Assembly (NCBI GenBank): GCA_018136815.1
Contig: CM030935.1
Span: 3,608,299 to 3,672,298 of the forward strand
Direction: 5' to 3'
Source: Isochrysis galbana
Taxonomy: Eukaryota > Haptophyta > Isochrysidales > Isochrysidaceae
Length of the DNA: 64,000 nucleotides
In this document: positions 30,360 through 40,639 of the stretch, piece after piece
Numbering within the stretch: position 1 is the stretch's first letter
Layout: each line of letters opens with the position of its first letter
Notes under the pieces: model-generated
The model's input: only the letters and a program-made list of their open reading frames with translations
Told to the model about the DNA's origin: nothing
Databases searched by the model: none
Made by a program: the position numbers and the translations under genes

Positions 30360-31585
30360 CAATTCACCAGGAGCCAGCGCCAGAATTGGGCAACCAACGA
30401 GCGTCATCCCTATCTAAGAGAGGGAGGGTGAACGGGGGGTGGGGGGGCAGGGGCGGGAGGGTAGGGCGTGTCGGTGAGGGCACCAGGAGAAGAGCCAAAT
30501 CCAGTCAAGGAAGGAGGGGGAGAAGCGGGTATTGTGGCGGAGATCGGGTGGAGGCGAGCAGGATGCCGCCGTGGCGTGCGCGCCCGGCGCACCTCTCCCG
30601 TGCGTAGCGAGACGGGGGGGAGTCGTGCACGAGATCGAGGAGAGTTAGTAGAGTCTCCTCCTGGACGCCGCAGACTTGAGAGGTAAGCGATGCCCCACGC
30701 AAACTCTCAAGTTGAGACGTCGTCCGACTCGGAAAGTTGGGGGGTGGGGGGGGCCCTAGAAGTGGAGGCTCCCTCCGAGGCAGTCAAGTCTCTCCCGCGG
30801 GTCTCACTCATCACGGGTGCCTGGAGTTTTGTAGTAGAAGGGGTTCATAGTCCCCATGTGCCTGGGTGTACCCTTTAATAGTTAGGTGTCCTCCGATCTC
30901 GTCCCCTCGTTGCGTCGCTAAGACCATGCTACACCTAGCCCTCGTCTCGCTACTCGGTATAGGCCTGCCCACGGCTGCCCCACGCGCTCTACTCGAACAT
31001 GGTACCCCCGCGAGCCGATCCGTACGCTCGCATCGCTATCACGATCTCACATCTCGACTGTCCTCGCATCCTCGAATCCTGAATCCTCGACCTCCACATG
31101 CCCGAAATCACCCTTTGGGCCTCTCTCGACCACTCACCCCTCAAATGTTTGGGCCTCCCCAATCCCTTTGGCCCTTTGGATGGGCTCGTCTCTCGTCTCT
31201 CGTCTTCGTCTCTCGGGGCCTCTGACTCTGAGGCCCGTCTCGAAAGTCGCGTTCCGTCAAAAGAGGGCCAGGTGATAGTTTTGTTTTCACTCCGAATGTT
31301 ATGCTAGTACAGGCGCAAGTACGCGGCGCGCGCGCAGATAACACCACGGACCACAGACCCATTCGAGTTATCGAGTGAGGTATCACCGTTTTAGCTTGTT
31401 TTCTTTTTCAGGTAGGAATGTCTGAACAATTGCTCCAATGAGTATTATTATTACAAAGATGAGCACAAAGAAGAGGTGTTATTTTCAAGTCGCGTTTCGT
31501 CAATGACAGTTTGGTGTTCAGCCAGACAAGGACGCGGCGCGTGCGCATAGCAACTCCCCCCCCCCCCCCCACACACGGTAACCCC
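30360..31585. other. Intergenic stretch
   Basis: No gene recognised. Contains two copies of a short repeat, gtcgcgttccgtcaaa (31246) and gtcgcgtttcgtcaa (31488), also found at 35434 and 40714. Confidence 0.4.
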
Positions 31586-31588
31586 CAG

Positions 31589-31965
31589 TTACGCAGGCTG
31601 AGTTTTCATCTTCTTCGTCTTTTTCTCACACCCCTCATCCTCGATCCTATTGTCAACGTCGTTCTCCTGGCAGGCGACCATGTCGCTTGGCTGATTCTGG
31701 GTGGCGAGGTCCGTGATGCGTGCGAGGACGGCCTTCTGGTTCTGCATGTAGAGTTTGCCAGCTGCTCGGCGCACTTGCACCATGGGACTCGTTTCAGCGT
31801 ACGCGACCGCCGTGATGTATGCCATGCAGAGGTACGCGACGGCGGCCTCCTCTCCAATGTATCTGGTCTTTGGGATTGGGATCTTGTCGTACTCGTCGGA
31901 GTAGTCGCCGACGAGCATGAGTTTTGCCTTGCACCAACGGCGGTGAAACGGATCTTGACAAGACA
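31589..31965 (-). CDS. Small ORF of unknown function
   Basis: The minus-strand frame reads FHRRWCKAKLMLVGDYSDEY, then IPIPKTRYIGEEAAVAYLCM, then VRRAAGKLYMQNQKAVLARI and a Lys/Thr-rich end (KKTKKMKTQPA). Amino-acid make-up looks like real protein and the frame is open upstream of the Met at 31918 to a stop near 31980. I do not recognise it. It adjoins a LINE on its 5' side, so it may be an exon or transposon remnant. Confidence 0.35.
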
Positions 31966-31974
31966 GGAGTATAA

Positions 31975-33112
31975 CAGTTAACGAAAGCCCTACAGAAGGC
32001 CGAAAACAAACGTCGGCGGCTTACGGGCCCGGACAACTGGGGAAAAAGACTGCAGCTCCCGGACAATGTCTGGGCGCACCTCGCCGAGATATATACTTCA
32101 CCAATGCTTACAGCGAGAGACACACACCTCCATTTCAAGCACATCACGCACAGGCGCATAGCCACGGCTAACAGATTTGCGGACCGAGACAAGATATGCC
32201 GTTTCTGCAAAGAAATAGACGAATCCTCCACTCACCTGGGGGAGTGCCCACGTCTATCGAACATCTTCGGCGCGCTCGACGCGCTAGCAAGGCGCCCGCC
32301 ACAAATCGACACATCGGGGGAAAAACCGATCATCGATCATCGATAGACTCTTTCTGCACCCCGATGGCTCTTGCCCCAAATCATTAGTCATTAGTCTTAC
32401 TATATTTGCTAGCTTGGAGATACATCATTACGGATTTCTATAGGATCTACTACGACAACGTCAACTTCTCGGAAGAATCGGTGCTAATACGCACCATTGA
32501 AAGATTCACGAAACTATGCTGCGCACTCGCACTCCTCCTCGCAAACTCGACGGACTCATCGAGGACCGCCCAAGCCGGCATGGGGCGACAACCGAAAAAA
32601 AGAATCGACCTGGGCGCGTTTCGCCCCCTTACGACTCTGACGACAAAGGTAACCTCATTCTCATTCCCAGCGCGGAACTCCTAGCTCTAGCCTCAAGGCT
32701 GGGGATAGAGCATTTATTTGGTTAAGGCCAACCCCGACGCGGGTGCGGAGGCGGGCCAACGAACAATGTAAAAGGAACGTGCTAACGAGCCCGACCTAAA
32801 CTTTACAGCGCACCTTAGGCCGCGCGAAGACCGCAAGCAGGCACGAACAAGAAAAAGGACACGAGTGAACACCCAACAGGCCTGCCCCGAACTCGCTCCC
32901 ACAACCGGGCCCATGGTAGTGTACCAAGGCCGCACCCCCGGCACCAAAGACAAAGGAAAGAAAAAAAAACATCTGAAGAATTTGTAAAGACAAAGGAAAG
33001 AGGGGGGGAAGGCGAGGGAGTGGAGGAAAGGGATAGAAGGGCGATGGTGGATATGCGGTGAGAGGTACCGTCTAGCGATAGGTGTGTAGCCCTGAATCTT
33101 CTGATCTTTATT
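31975..33112 (+). mobile_element. LINE, 5'-truncated, plus strand
   Basis: Opens with coding sequence for an ORF2 C-terminus (DNVWAHLAEIYTSPMLTARD, then CRFCKEIDESSTHLGEC), broken by a stop near 32345 and a frame change, then LAWRYIITDFYRIYYDN to about 32684. The 3' untranslated region (32700-33110) ends in gtgtgtagccctgaatcttc and a T-rich tail. A 25-bp insertion lies within it at 32961-32985. Confidence 0.7.
32946..33001. mobile_element. Micro-insertion: extremely truncated LINE copy with target duplication
   Basis: The 15-bp direct repeat AAAGACAAAGGAAAG (32946-32960, 32986-33000) brackets about 25 bp: nine A then catctgaagaatttgt. On the minus strand this is only the last dozen bases of the LINE 3' end plus its oligo-T tail. 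It looks like a reverse-transcription-primed insertion that stopped almost at once. Confidence 0.7.
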
Positions 33113-33532
33113 ATTTTTTCAAGGTCATCTTCATCTTCAAAGTTCTCCCCGCCGATCGCTGGCCCAGCGCGCCCCCGGCCCCTCTGCGGTGGTCCTTGCT
33201 CCTCGTCTCGGGACCCTCGAGCCTCGAGCCTCGAGGGCGGGTGGATGGTGGCTCGCCCACTCGCCCACGACCTCGCTTGCCGATCGCCGATCCCGCCGTC
33301 CCTGGGAATTCTCACTTTCTCTGGTAGTCTCTGCCAGATACGCGTCAAGCGTGTGGAACGTACTCTGCTTCTTCTTCTCTTTACTTCCTACGGCCTTGCT
33401 GGCGGGAACCCTCGCGTTGTAGCAATAGTGTTCTAGTTGCCCGAAAAATCATTCAGATAGCAGCTAGCATCGCAGCCTCTACCTCTAGAGTAGTAGGAGT
33501 ACCTCCCCTTTTAGAGGGAGTGGGATAGTGGG
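33113..33532. promoter_or_regulatory. Upstream region of the oxygenase gene
   Basis: No ORF recognised. CTCTAGAGTAGTAGGAGTAC at about 33484-33503, 30-50 nt before the ATG, resembles ACTCTAGAGT sites at 5312 and 42541, also near gene starts. Confidence 0.3.
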
Positions 33533-34869
33533 ATGGATGGCGCAGGAGTGCGCGCGCTGCTGGACGCTGGACACGCACAGACGGGGGTGGCGCTCTTCCC
33601 GCCGGGCGACCCGGGGATCCACACGCCGCTTCCGCTCGGCCTGCCCATCCCACTCGCACGCCATAACGACCGCGTGGGCGCGCTGCCTCGCGAGCCAGCT
33701 GAGCACGCGGCGCTCATCGCTGCGTTGCAGGAGCACCACCTTGCCGATGACCTCGAGCCGCCTGCCGAGGCGATTGGCTGGCCTGCCGAGCTGCTGGCGC
33801 ACTGGTTTGAGTGCGGCGGTTGCCTTCTGCTCCACGAGCGCGCGGCCGCCCAGTTCAACGTGATGGGTGGCTCAGGAGCGTGGCGGGCGGCCAGCTTCTC
33901 ACTCGACGACGTGTATGCTAGCCTCTCCGTCCGCCCTGCATGGCTTACACCCACCGGCGAGGCAGGGAGCTCGGACTGCGTGCACAGCGCCTCAGCCTGG
34001 CAGGGTGATGGGAGATTCCACATCGATAGCGTGTGCAGTGGTGGGCACGCGGCGAGCGCGGGGCGGCCGGCGGCGGCTCCTGCTCCGGATGCAGCCGGCA
34101 TCCTCGGTGCCATTGGGCGGGGCGACACTGCGGCGCTCAAACGCGTGGCGTTGGCTTTGAACGCGAGGGGCTGGGCCGCAGTGCGTCTCGGCCTATCTGC
34201 TGCCGTGTGGCAGGAAGTGTGTGCCGAAGGCGCGCGGGCGTACCCACACATGCGGCCGGGCGAATTGATTGGTGGCGACGGCACTCGCTCCAATGCAGGA
34301 GAGTCGCCCTCAGGCTTGAGCCGTGGTGACCGCTTCGTCTACTCCCATGAGCTCGAGTCGGTGCCAATGCCAAGCGTCGCGACGGTCGTGACGGCCGTCT
34401 CGCTCGTCGCCGGCGCGCTTACGGAGCCACTTGAGACCTACGCGCGGCTGAAGCTCATGCAGCGCACCCAATCGCTCTTCGCGTGTTTCCCAGGTGGCGG
34501 AGCGCAGTATGGCGCACACTTCGACGGGGGGGGGTCGACGGTCGGCGACTCACAGCTGTCGCGTATTCCAACCTAAGATGGTCGGCGGAGGACGGTGGCG
34601 AGCTGCTACTCCTGGATGAGAGTCCCTTGAAGGACGAGGTTGGGGTGCAGATGGTTGCCGAGCCAGATCGCCCTGCGAAACAAGTAGCAGGGGACAACGG
34701 GTGCGGGGAGCCCAGGCCTCAGGCGGGCCCATGCTGGCGAGCGGTGGCACCGCTTGCAGACACACTCATTCTGTTCCGAGCAGATCGCATGCTTCACAAG
34801 GTAGCTCCGTCGAATGCGACGAGGTACGCCATTACTACCTTCTTTTTTGGACATGCGCTTGAAGGCTAA
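33533..34869 (+). CDS. PHD-type prolyl 4-hydroxylase (2OG-Fe(II) oxygenase), frame broken in a G run
   Basis: The first frame (33533-34576) runs to AQYGAHFDGGG, holding the Fe-binding HxD. The true continuation lies one base over from about 34530: DGRRLTAVAYSNLRWSAEDG, GELLLL, then PLADTLILFRADRMLHKVAP with the distal His, and ATRYAITTFFFG with the 2-oxoglutarate-binding Arg, ending at 34869. This C-terminal order is that of EGLN/PHD enzymes, which hydroxylate prolines on HIF or Skp1-like proteins as oxygen sensors. The break lies in a run of nine G (34526-34534) where ten would keep frame, so a base-calling error is likely; a real mutation is possible. The full protein would be about 445 residues, with an N-terminal extension of about 240 residues that I do not recognise. 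Confidence 0.75.
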
Positions 34870-35180
34870 GCGCGCACGCTGTGGACCATCTAAACCGAAT
34901 GCGGTGTGCTCGGTGGGGGCGTTTGCTCACACGACGAGCTCGCACATCTCTCATGTGGACGACACGGGTGGGGATGCCCCAAAGCGAGTCCCAACGCCGA
35001 TGCACAACATCTGTGACGCAGAATCGCGGCAGGAGGATGCGGCGCGTGCACGGTTGTAGGAGATGCACTGCTTTTACCAATTTGTTCTTTCACCTGCTTG
35101 CTTCCTTTATTCTTTTTTCACAAATCCGCCAGGCCACGTCATACAAATCTGCACTTCTCCCAAAACCATCATTATAGTTT
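34870..35180. other. Intergenic stretch
   Basis: Likely 3' untranslated sequence of the oxygenase gene; no further features recognised. Confidence 0.35.
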
Positions 35181-35185
35181 CAGCG

Positions 35186-35467
35186 ATGGAGCACGCGCCA
35201 ACGGCTCCCACCTCTCAGACCACCGCAGCCACGACGCCCCAACGGCCAACGGGGCCGCCCCACAAAGCAAAGGCACCGGAGCCGAGGCGATCTCGCAGGC
35301 CGCTGCCCCGCCAGTGCAAGACGTCGACATGCCTCCCACGCCCTCGCCTCCCCAGTAGCCACAGACCACAGAGGCAGGGAATAGGCAAACTCCTGTTCCC
35401 ACATGCAGACAAGCCAGAGCCTGAGCCTGCGAAGGTCGCGTTCCGTGTTCCGTCGAAAAAGGCGTAG
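35186..35467 (+). CDS. LINE-ORF1-like short frame
   Basis: 93 residues beginning MEHAPTAPTSQTT, close in style to the MERAP starts of LINE ORF1 here, Pro/Arg-rich, ending PAKVAFRVPSKKA. The end overlaps the gtcgcgttccgt repeat. It lacks the perfect hairpin seen before the other ORF1 starts. Probably a mobile-element remnant. Confidence 0.35.
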   Translation: MEHAPTAPTSQTTAATTPQRPTGPPHKAKAPEPRRSRRPLPRQCKTSTCLPRPRLPSSHRPQRQGIGKLLFPHADKPEPEPAKVAFRVPSKKA

Positions 35468-35557
35468 AATGGGAAGGGGTGACGGTGGCAGTGGCAGCAC
35501 GTGCACGTGCGCACGAGTTCGTGCGCACCCCACGCCAATTAAAATGCATCGAAAAAC

Positions 35558-35690
35558 CTACTTTTATAAGTGGCGGGGGTCGATGGGGGCCTCGCCCCTC
35601 GCCCCCCCCTCTCTCCATCGCGGACACCGCCCGGGGTGGGCCCGTCCCTCCCTCCATCGCCATCGCAGACACCCCTTGGCCCTTAAGTAG
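35558..35690 (+). repeat. 5' tip of the approximately 0.8-kb repeat family
   Basis: Hairpin CTACTTTTATAAGTGG (35558-35573), then cgatgggggcctcgcccc and the ccatcgcggacacc block, matching the ends of copies A and B. Truncated after about 130 bp. Confidence 0.5.
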
Positions 35691-35699
35691 GCGAGAAGC

Positions 35700-36010
35700 G
35701 TTCAATCACCATTGGCGAGGATGGAGGAGTAGACGGAAGGGGTGGCAAGGGAGGGGGCGGCGAAGGTGGAGGAGGAGAAGGAGGAGGCTGCGAAGGTGGA
35801 GGGGGAGAGGGATAAGAGGAGGTGGCGAGGGAGGTGGCGGTGAGGGTGGAGGAGGAGACAGAAGGGGCGGCGAGGGTGAAGGAGGAAGGAAGGAGACGGA
35901 GGGGGTGGCAAGGGAGGGGGCGACGAAGGTGGAGGTGGAGGTGGCGAGGGAGGGGGCGGCGAGGGTGGAGGAAGAGATGGAGGGGGTGGCGAGGGACGAA
36001 ACACAATAAA
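35700..36010. repeat. Degenerate GGTGGCGAGGGAGG minisatellite
   Basis: About 300 nt of purine-rich units (ggtggcgagggaggtggcgg and variants). Open frames on both strands are products of the repeat, not genes. Confidence 0.7.
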
Positions 36011-36299
36011 ACAGCCACAAAAAGTGTGATGTTTTACCTGCGGATCGGAAACGTCGAAAGTCGTCATGCGTACACACCGGTGTGAGCCTCTTGATTAACT
36101 CGCTCACTGTTCCGCTCTTCTGCATTCAATTTCTTATGGGTTGCAAAAGCAAAAGCATTTGCAACTTCTCCTTGCCGTGCATTTTGAGTTTTTGAACCTT
36201 TTAATATTCTTACCGCACTCGCGGCGAATGGAACCACTACCCACTACACGTAGTACGTAGTACGTAGCATACTTTCTACACCGGCCCGAAGGAGAGGGG

Positions 36300-36341
36300 A
36301 GTCGCGTCGGCACGCTCCATCGTGTCTAAGTATAAACTTAG
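36300..36341 (-). repeat. LINE 5' tip with hairpin
   Basis: The minus strand reads the hairpin CTAAGTTTATACTTAG (36341-36326), then ATGGAGCGTGCC (36320). Only a few codons remain before unrelated sequence. It abuts the end of repeat copy B. Confidence 0.45.
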
Positions 36342-36344
36342 TTG

Positions 36345-37160
36345 CCGGCTCCCATTATAACTCTCCACAAGCTACAATGAGGGAAAACCCAGTGAGGCGG
36401 ACCGACCTGCTACGTCGGGCGACTCACCGGGGAAAAACACCGGGGGGGGGGGGGGGACCTCTCGTCGAGAAGCAGAACGGCCCTTACAGCTCGCGCCGCG
36501 AGCAGTCCTCGAAGAAATAAATGACTGCGCCCCCCGATACCTGCCACAAGGCACAAGGACGTCTTGAGCCACTCCCTTCCTCTCTCTTCCTCCTGTCGCC
36601 AGCCGCCCCCCTTCGCCCGTTTGCTAACGCAAACGGGGCCCGTTTCTTACCGCACTCCATCGGGGGGGGTGCAAACCCCCCCCTCTCCCTCTCTCCATTC
36701 TCCTCCATCCCTCTCCCTGCGGCGCGTCGCCATGCGGCGCGCCACGGCCTGCTCTCAGTCTCAGAGGGCCTTTGGGGGCTCCCAGAGGGCCAGCAAGGGC
36801 AGCTCAGGGGGCAGTGGAGGCTGGGGCTCAGCCCTTGGCCCCCCCTGCCTCTCCCACGCTTGCCACGCTGGCCATTGGAGCCTCCCAGTGGCCTCGTGGC
36901 CTCTGTATGCCTGGCGACCAGGGACCGGGGGAGGGGGGGGAGTCAGCTCGAGGGCAGGCCCAGTATGATCAGTATGGGCGTGGGAGTGCGAGTCGCGGCC
37001 CGCGCCCACGAAGGGTCTGGGCCAGGATGATACTTGCCCAGCCCCTGCCAAAGGGCAGGGGCTGAGGTTGATTGTACGGGCCCACCCTGGGGGGTGTCCG
37101 CGATGGAGAGAGGGGGGCGCGAGGCCCCCATTGACCATTGACCCCCACTTGTAAAAGTAG
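36345..37160 (-). mobile_element. Approximately 0.8-kb dispersed repeat, copy B
   Basis: Full-length match to 11006-11802 in the same orientation, with differences spread along it and small length changes (for example an extra gtctca near 36756). The 5' hairpin end is CCACTTGTAAAAGTAG (37145-37160, plus strand). No transposase or RT. Confidence 0.55.
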
Positions 37161-37559
37161 GTTCCGCATGCCGCACTCAAAGCCACCGAAGGCCTCTGTT
37201 CTCCTGTGCTCGCGCTCTGTGTGTGGCAGTCCTGGCTTGGTGCCGGGCCAACTCGACGGCCTCTCCAACTCCAATGCGTGGAGCCACTTCCGAGGCACCG
37301 CCGCACCGCCCCCCTCCCCCAGTGGTAGCCCCCCCCCCCCGTTTCCTGGGGAACTGGTGGTGGGCCCGAGAGGGGGGCGGGCGGGCGCCGACGGAAGGAA
37401 AGAAGATGCGCGCGCACGAGCAGAGCAGAGGAGCAAGAAAGGTTCGTTCAAATGCTCGCTCGTCGACCGACCCGACCGAAATATACATGCATACGTGTAT
37501 TTATTTCTCTACCTACTCCCCCAAAATCGTAGAAAGGCAGGGTCTCTCGAGAATGCAGC

Positions 37560-37740
37560 AGCAGCAGCAGAAGAAGAAGAAGAAGAGAGGGAGAGAGGTA
37601 GAAGGGTAGAGAGGAAAGAGAAGAAAACGAGGAGAGAGGGAGAGGAGAGAAAGAGAGAGAGGAGAGAGTAAGAGTAGAAGAGAGAGGAAGAGGGACGAGG
37701 AGGGGGAGAGAGTGAGAGTCGAGTGGGAGAGAAGAGAAAG
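37560..37740. promoter_or_regulatory. Purine-rich tract upstream of epimerase
   Basis: CAG/AAG repeats, then GAGAGAGG-rich sequence over about 170 nt, ending 40 nt before the ATG. Same type of simple-sequence tract as before other genes, but purine on the coding strand. Confidence 0.35.
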
Positions 37741-37778
37741 AGCTCCTGATCTCCGAAGGGACGCGACGCTCTCTATCG

Positions 37779-38939
37779 ATGGCGCTCAAGCCTCTCTGCC
37801 TGCTCCTCGCCTCGTCGGGTGCAGCGGCGTTACAGGTGGGTGTGGGCCCGGCTCGCCGCGCCGTCCCACGCGCAACTGACGCCGCCATGAAGGCCGCGCT
37901 CGATGAGTCATCCGAGCCGCTGCCGTTTGTCACCCTCGAGACGGGAGATTCCTCTGCCAAGATCTACCTGTACGCAAGCCAGCCACCCTGCCAGTCCGCC
38001 AGAGCGATCGAGAGACTGGACGAGGGAGCGCGCGCGCTCCTAGTGAGAACACGTTGCAATGAGGTACCGCTGCACGCTCAATCCGTCACGCGCCCGTCGC
38101 CTGCTCCGTCCCCGCAGGTTTGGCGCTTGCGTCACCTCGTACGTCAAGGATGGAAAGGACTGCCTCATGGTGCGCCCTGACGCCAAGATGGACGGGTCGA
38201 AGCCCATCTCGGGTGGCATCCCGCACTGCTTCCCCCAGTTTGGTCCTGGCGAGATCCAGCAACACGGCTTCGCACGCAACCTGCCATGGGTAGTGGACTC
38301 GCTTGCTGATGGCGTTGAGCCCAAGCTTGTGCTCAAGCTGACGCCGAGCGACTACACAAAGGGGATGTGGGACAAGGAGTTCGAGGCAACCTACACCGTC
38401 ACACTCAAAGAGGACTCGCTCATCTGCGACCTTGGGGTCAAGAACACGGGTGCGCCTCCGGGCCTCACGCGTCGCGCACAACTGCGCACCCCACCCTCAC
38501 CACACGTCTGCTGCCTGGAGCAGGCTCAAACGCATTCGATTTCACCACCGCGCTCCATACGTACTGGTCGATCTCGTCGATCAAGAATGCCAAGATCACC
38601 GGGAGCTTCCAGGGCGCTACATTCCTCAACAAGATGCTCGACCCCCCCGCGGAGCAAACTTGCGAGAGCGGCGAGATTGTTATCACCGAAGAGACCGACT
38701 CGGTTTACAAGGGCGTCACCGGCGATGTTGTTATTGAGGACTCGGGCATCGGTCGCAAGATCAATATTAAGGCGACGGGCGGTTGGGAGGATACCGTTCT
38801 GTGGAACCCGTACGGCAATGAGGGCATGGGCTACGACTCCTTCGTCTGCGTGGAGTGCGCCAAGGCGCTCTCACCTGTCAACCTCGCACCTGCTGAGACA
38901 TGGACCGCTAGCATGTCGGTCGTGCCCGAATCGCTCTGA
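37779..38939 (+). CDS. Glucose-6-phosphate 1-epimerase (hexose-6-P mutarotase)
   Basis: Three exons: 37779-37969, 38118-38449 and 38524-38939, giving 312 residues. Donor GTACGC at 37970 makes IYLFGACVTSYVKDGKD continuous; the second intron (74 nt) splits the Gly of KNTG-SNAFDFTTALHTYW. Family landmarks: ISGGIPHCFPQFGPGEIQQH, then HGFARNLPW (with a catalytic-type His), FTTALHTYW and WNPYGNEGMGYDSFVCVECA. It interconverts alpha and beta glucose-6-phosphate. The N-terminus (MALKPLCLLLASSGAAALQV) is hydrophobic followed by an Arg-rich stretch, as in signal or plastid-targeting leaders; cytosolic homologues lack it. Plastid location is an inference. Confidence 0.9.
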
Positions 38940-39604
38940 GCGCGCGCCGGTTGCCACAGAGGGCGGCGCACCGTCCACTCGCTACCGGACCGCCGCCTTG
39001 TCCCGAGCCTCGTCAGAGATGCCCCGCGCTTCTTCCGCATGAGCTACATGGCTGTTAATCTGACAAACGGGTATCGCGAACCTATTATACTAGTAGTAGT
39101 AGTATCTCAATGATTCAGTCTGTGCTCAAATCTATCGTCGATTCGTGTATATTCGACCCAAAACACACCAAAGGGAAGGCACACTCGCAGTAGAACTAGA
39201 CAGTTAGCAGTGCCGCCGGGCCTTCAACCATATAAGTGATTGCATGAAGCAGGCTCTTGCTTTCTCTTTCTAGTTCTAGTCGCGCTCTTGTCTGCTATTT
39301 GCCATCGTTGCTCTTGCTATGTCACATACTATGTATGGGGTCGCATTCATGCCCTCAACCTCAACATACTCTTATAGCAGGGGTCATGGGGAAGCGCCTA
39401 GTGCCCTCCCCCTCAGGCACTAACGCCCCTCCGGCCTCCGGGGGGGCCTGCAAGTCAACCTCATGCCTTGCCTTTTGGCATGGGCATGGGCATGGCGCAT
39501 GGCGGCATGGCATGGATGGGCTGAGCACTCAACACTCAACACCAACACTCAATCAACACTCAACACAACTCACAACTAAGCACTGACGAAACCCAAACAA
39601 ACCC
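38940..39604. other. Intergenic stretch
   Basis: No gene. Contains TAG-rich sequence at 39080-39105, GGCAT repeats (39475-39520) and CAACACTCAA repeats (39525-39570). Confidence 0.45.
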
Positions 39605-39612
39605 TTCTCGAG

Positions 39613-40407
39613 TAGGGGTAGGCCAAGATATCCGGATATATCTCTTGGATATTTGGGCGGATTTTTCGGCATTTGGATATTTGGTGGATATTTGGGCATG
39701 GTCTGCGCCCCAACCCCAAAAACTAAACACTTTGTGGGCGCGAGGCGCGGGGGGGACGGGGAGGGAGCGGAAGGAGGGGGGGGGCTCGGGGGCTGGGGGG
39801 GCGGCAAACAGACGATAAGAGGTGATACCGATAGATACGTAATAAAATGAGCTGCTCCTATAATAAAGACGTCTATCTCATCCCGAACGGAGCCTTGCCT
39901 GGTCTGTCATGAGAGGTGTGGCAGTCCCCCTGCCCCTGCCCTGGGCGTCCCCCTCCCCCTCCCCCCTCCCCCTCCCCCCTCCCCCTCCCTCTGGCGCGCT
40001 CGCAGCCCCCCTCTGCCGTCTCCTCCCGCTCCCCCTCCCTCTCCGCTCGCTCCCGCGCTCGCTCCCCGCTCCTTCTCACATCATTGCGCGCCTTCCCGCC
40101 AGCCGCCATCGCGCATCGCGCCAATGCCCAATACCCAAGGCGCAGAGCAGGGGCACTTCCCTCTCCCCCCTCGCGAATGCGCGGCTCACTCCATTCCCAC
40201 CGTCCTCGCTCAGGATTACGCCGCTCGTCTCGCTCAAGCCGCTCCGCTCAACGCAGGGTCGCGGACAGAGACGTCGGCGATCGGCGATGCGGATATATGG
40301 ATATCTCCGGATATTTCTTGGATATTTGGGCCGATTTTCTGGATATATGGGAGATATTTCCAATGGATATTTGGGTGAAAAAGTGTGGATATTTTGGCCT
40401 ACCCCTA
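39613..40407. mobile_element. hAT-like non-autonomous transposon, 795 bp
   Basis: Ends TAGGGGTAGGCCAAGATATC and, inverted, GATATTTTGGCCTACCCCTA, with the 8-bp duplication TTCTCGAG on both sides (39605-39612, 40408-40415). TAGGG fits the hAT end consensus. Both subterminal zones carry repeated GGATATTTGGG/GGATATAT units (39630-39695 and 40287-40395). The C-rich centre has no transposase; open frames there are products of composition. Confidence 0.82.
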
Positions 40408-40639
40408 TTCTCGAGCCCGAGCTCGCACGCACTGCAACTCGTACTCCCACTCCCACGCAGCCCTCGGGAGGGAGCCCCAGAGCGCCAGATGTCGGATGGG
40501 GCAGCTCAGGCTCAGGAGACTCGAGATTGCGGAGGTTGGGGCTTCGCCCCTTGTCATTGTCATTGTCACAGATAGCCCCCGCCCCCCCCCCTGCCTCCTA
40601 TCATTTTTTTACCTTCTAAGTCCAATGGGACTTCTCTTC

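Noticed and set aside
37970-38117. GC-AG intron with donor GCAAGC at 37974 in the epimerase
   Set aside because: It leaves the wrong phase; GTACGC at 37970 gives the conserved IYLFGACVTSY.
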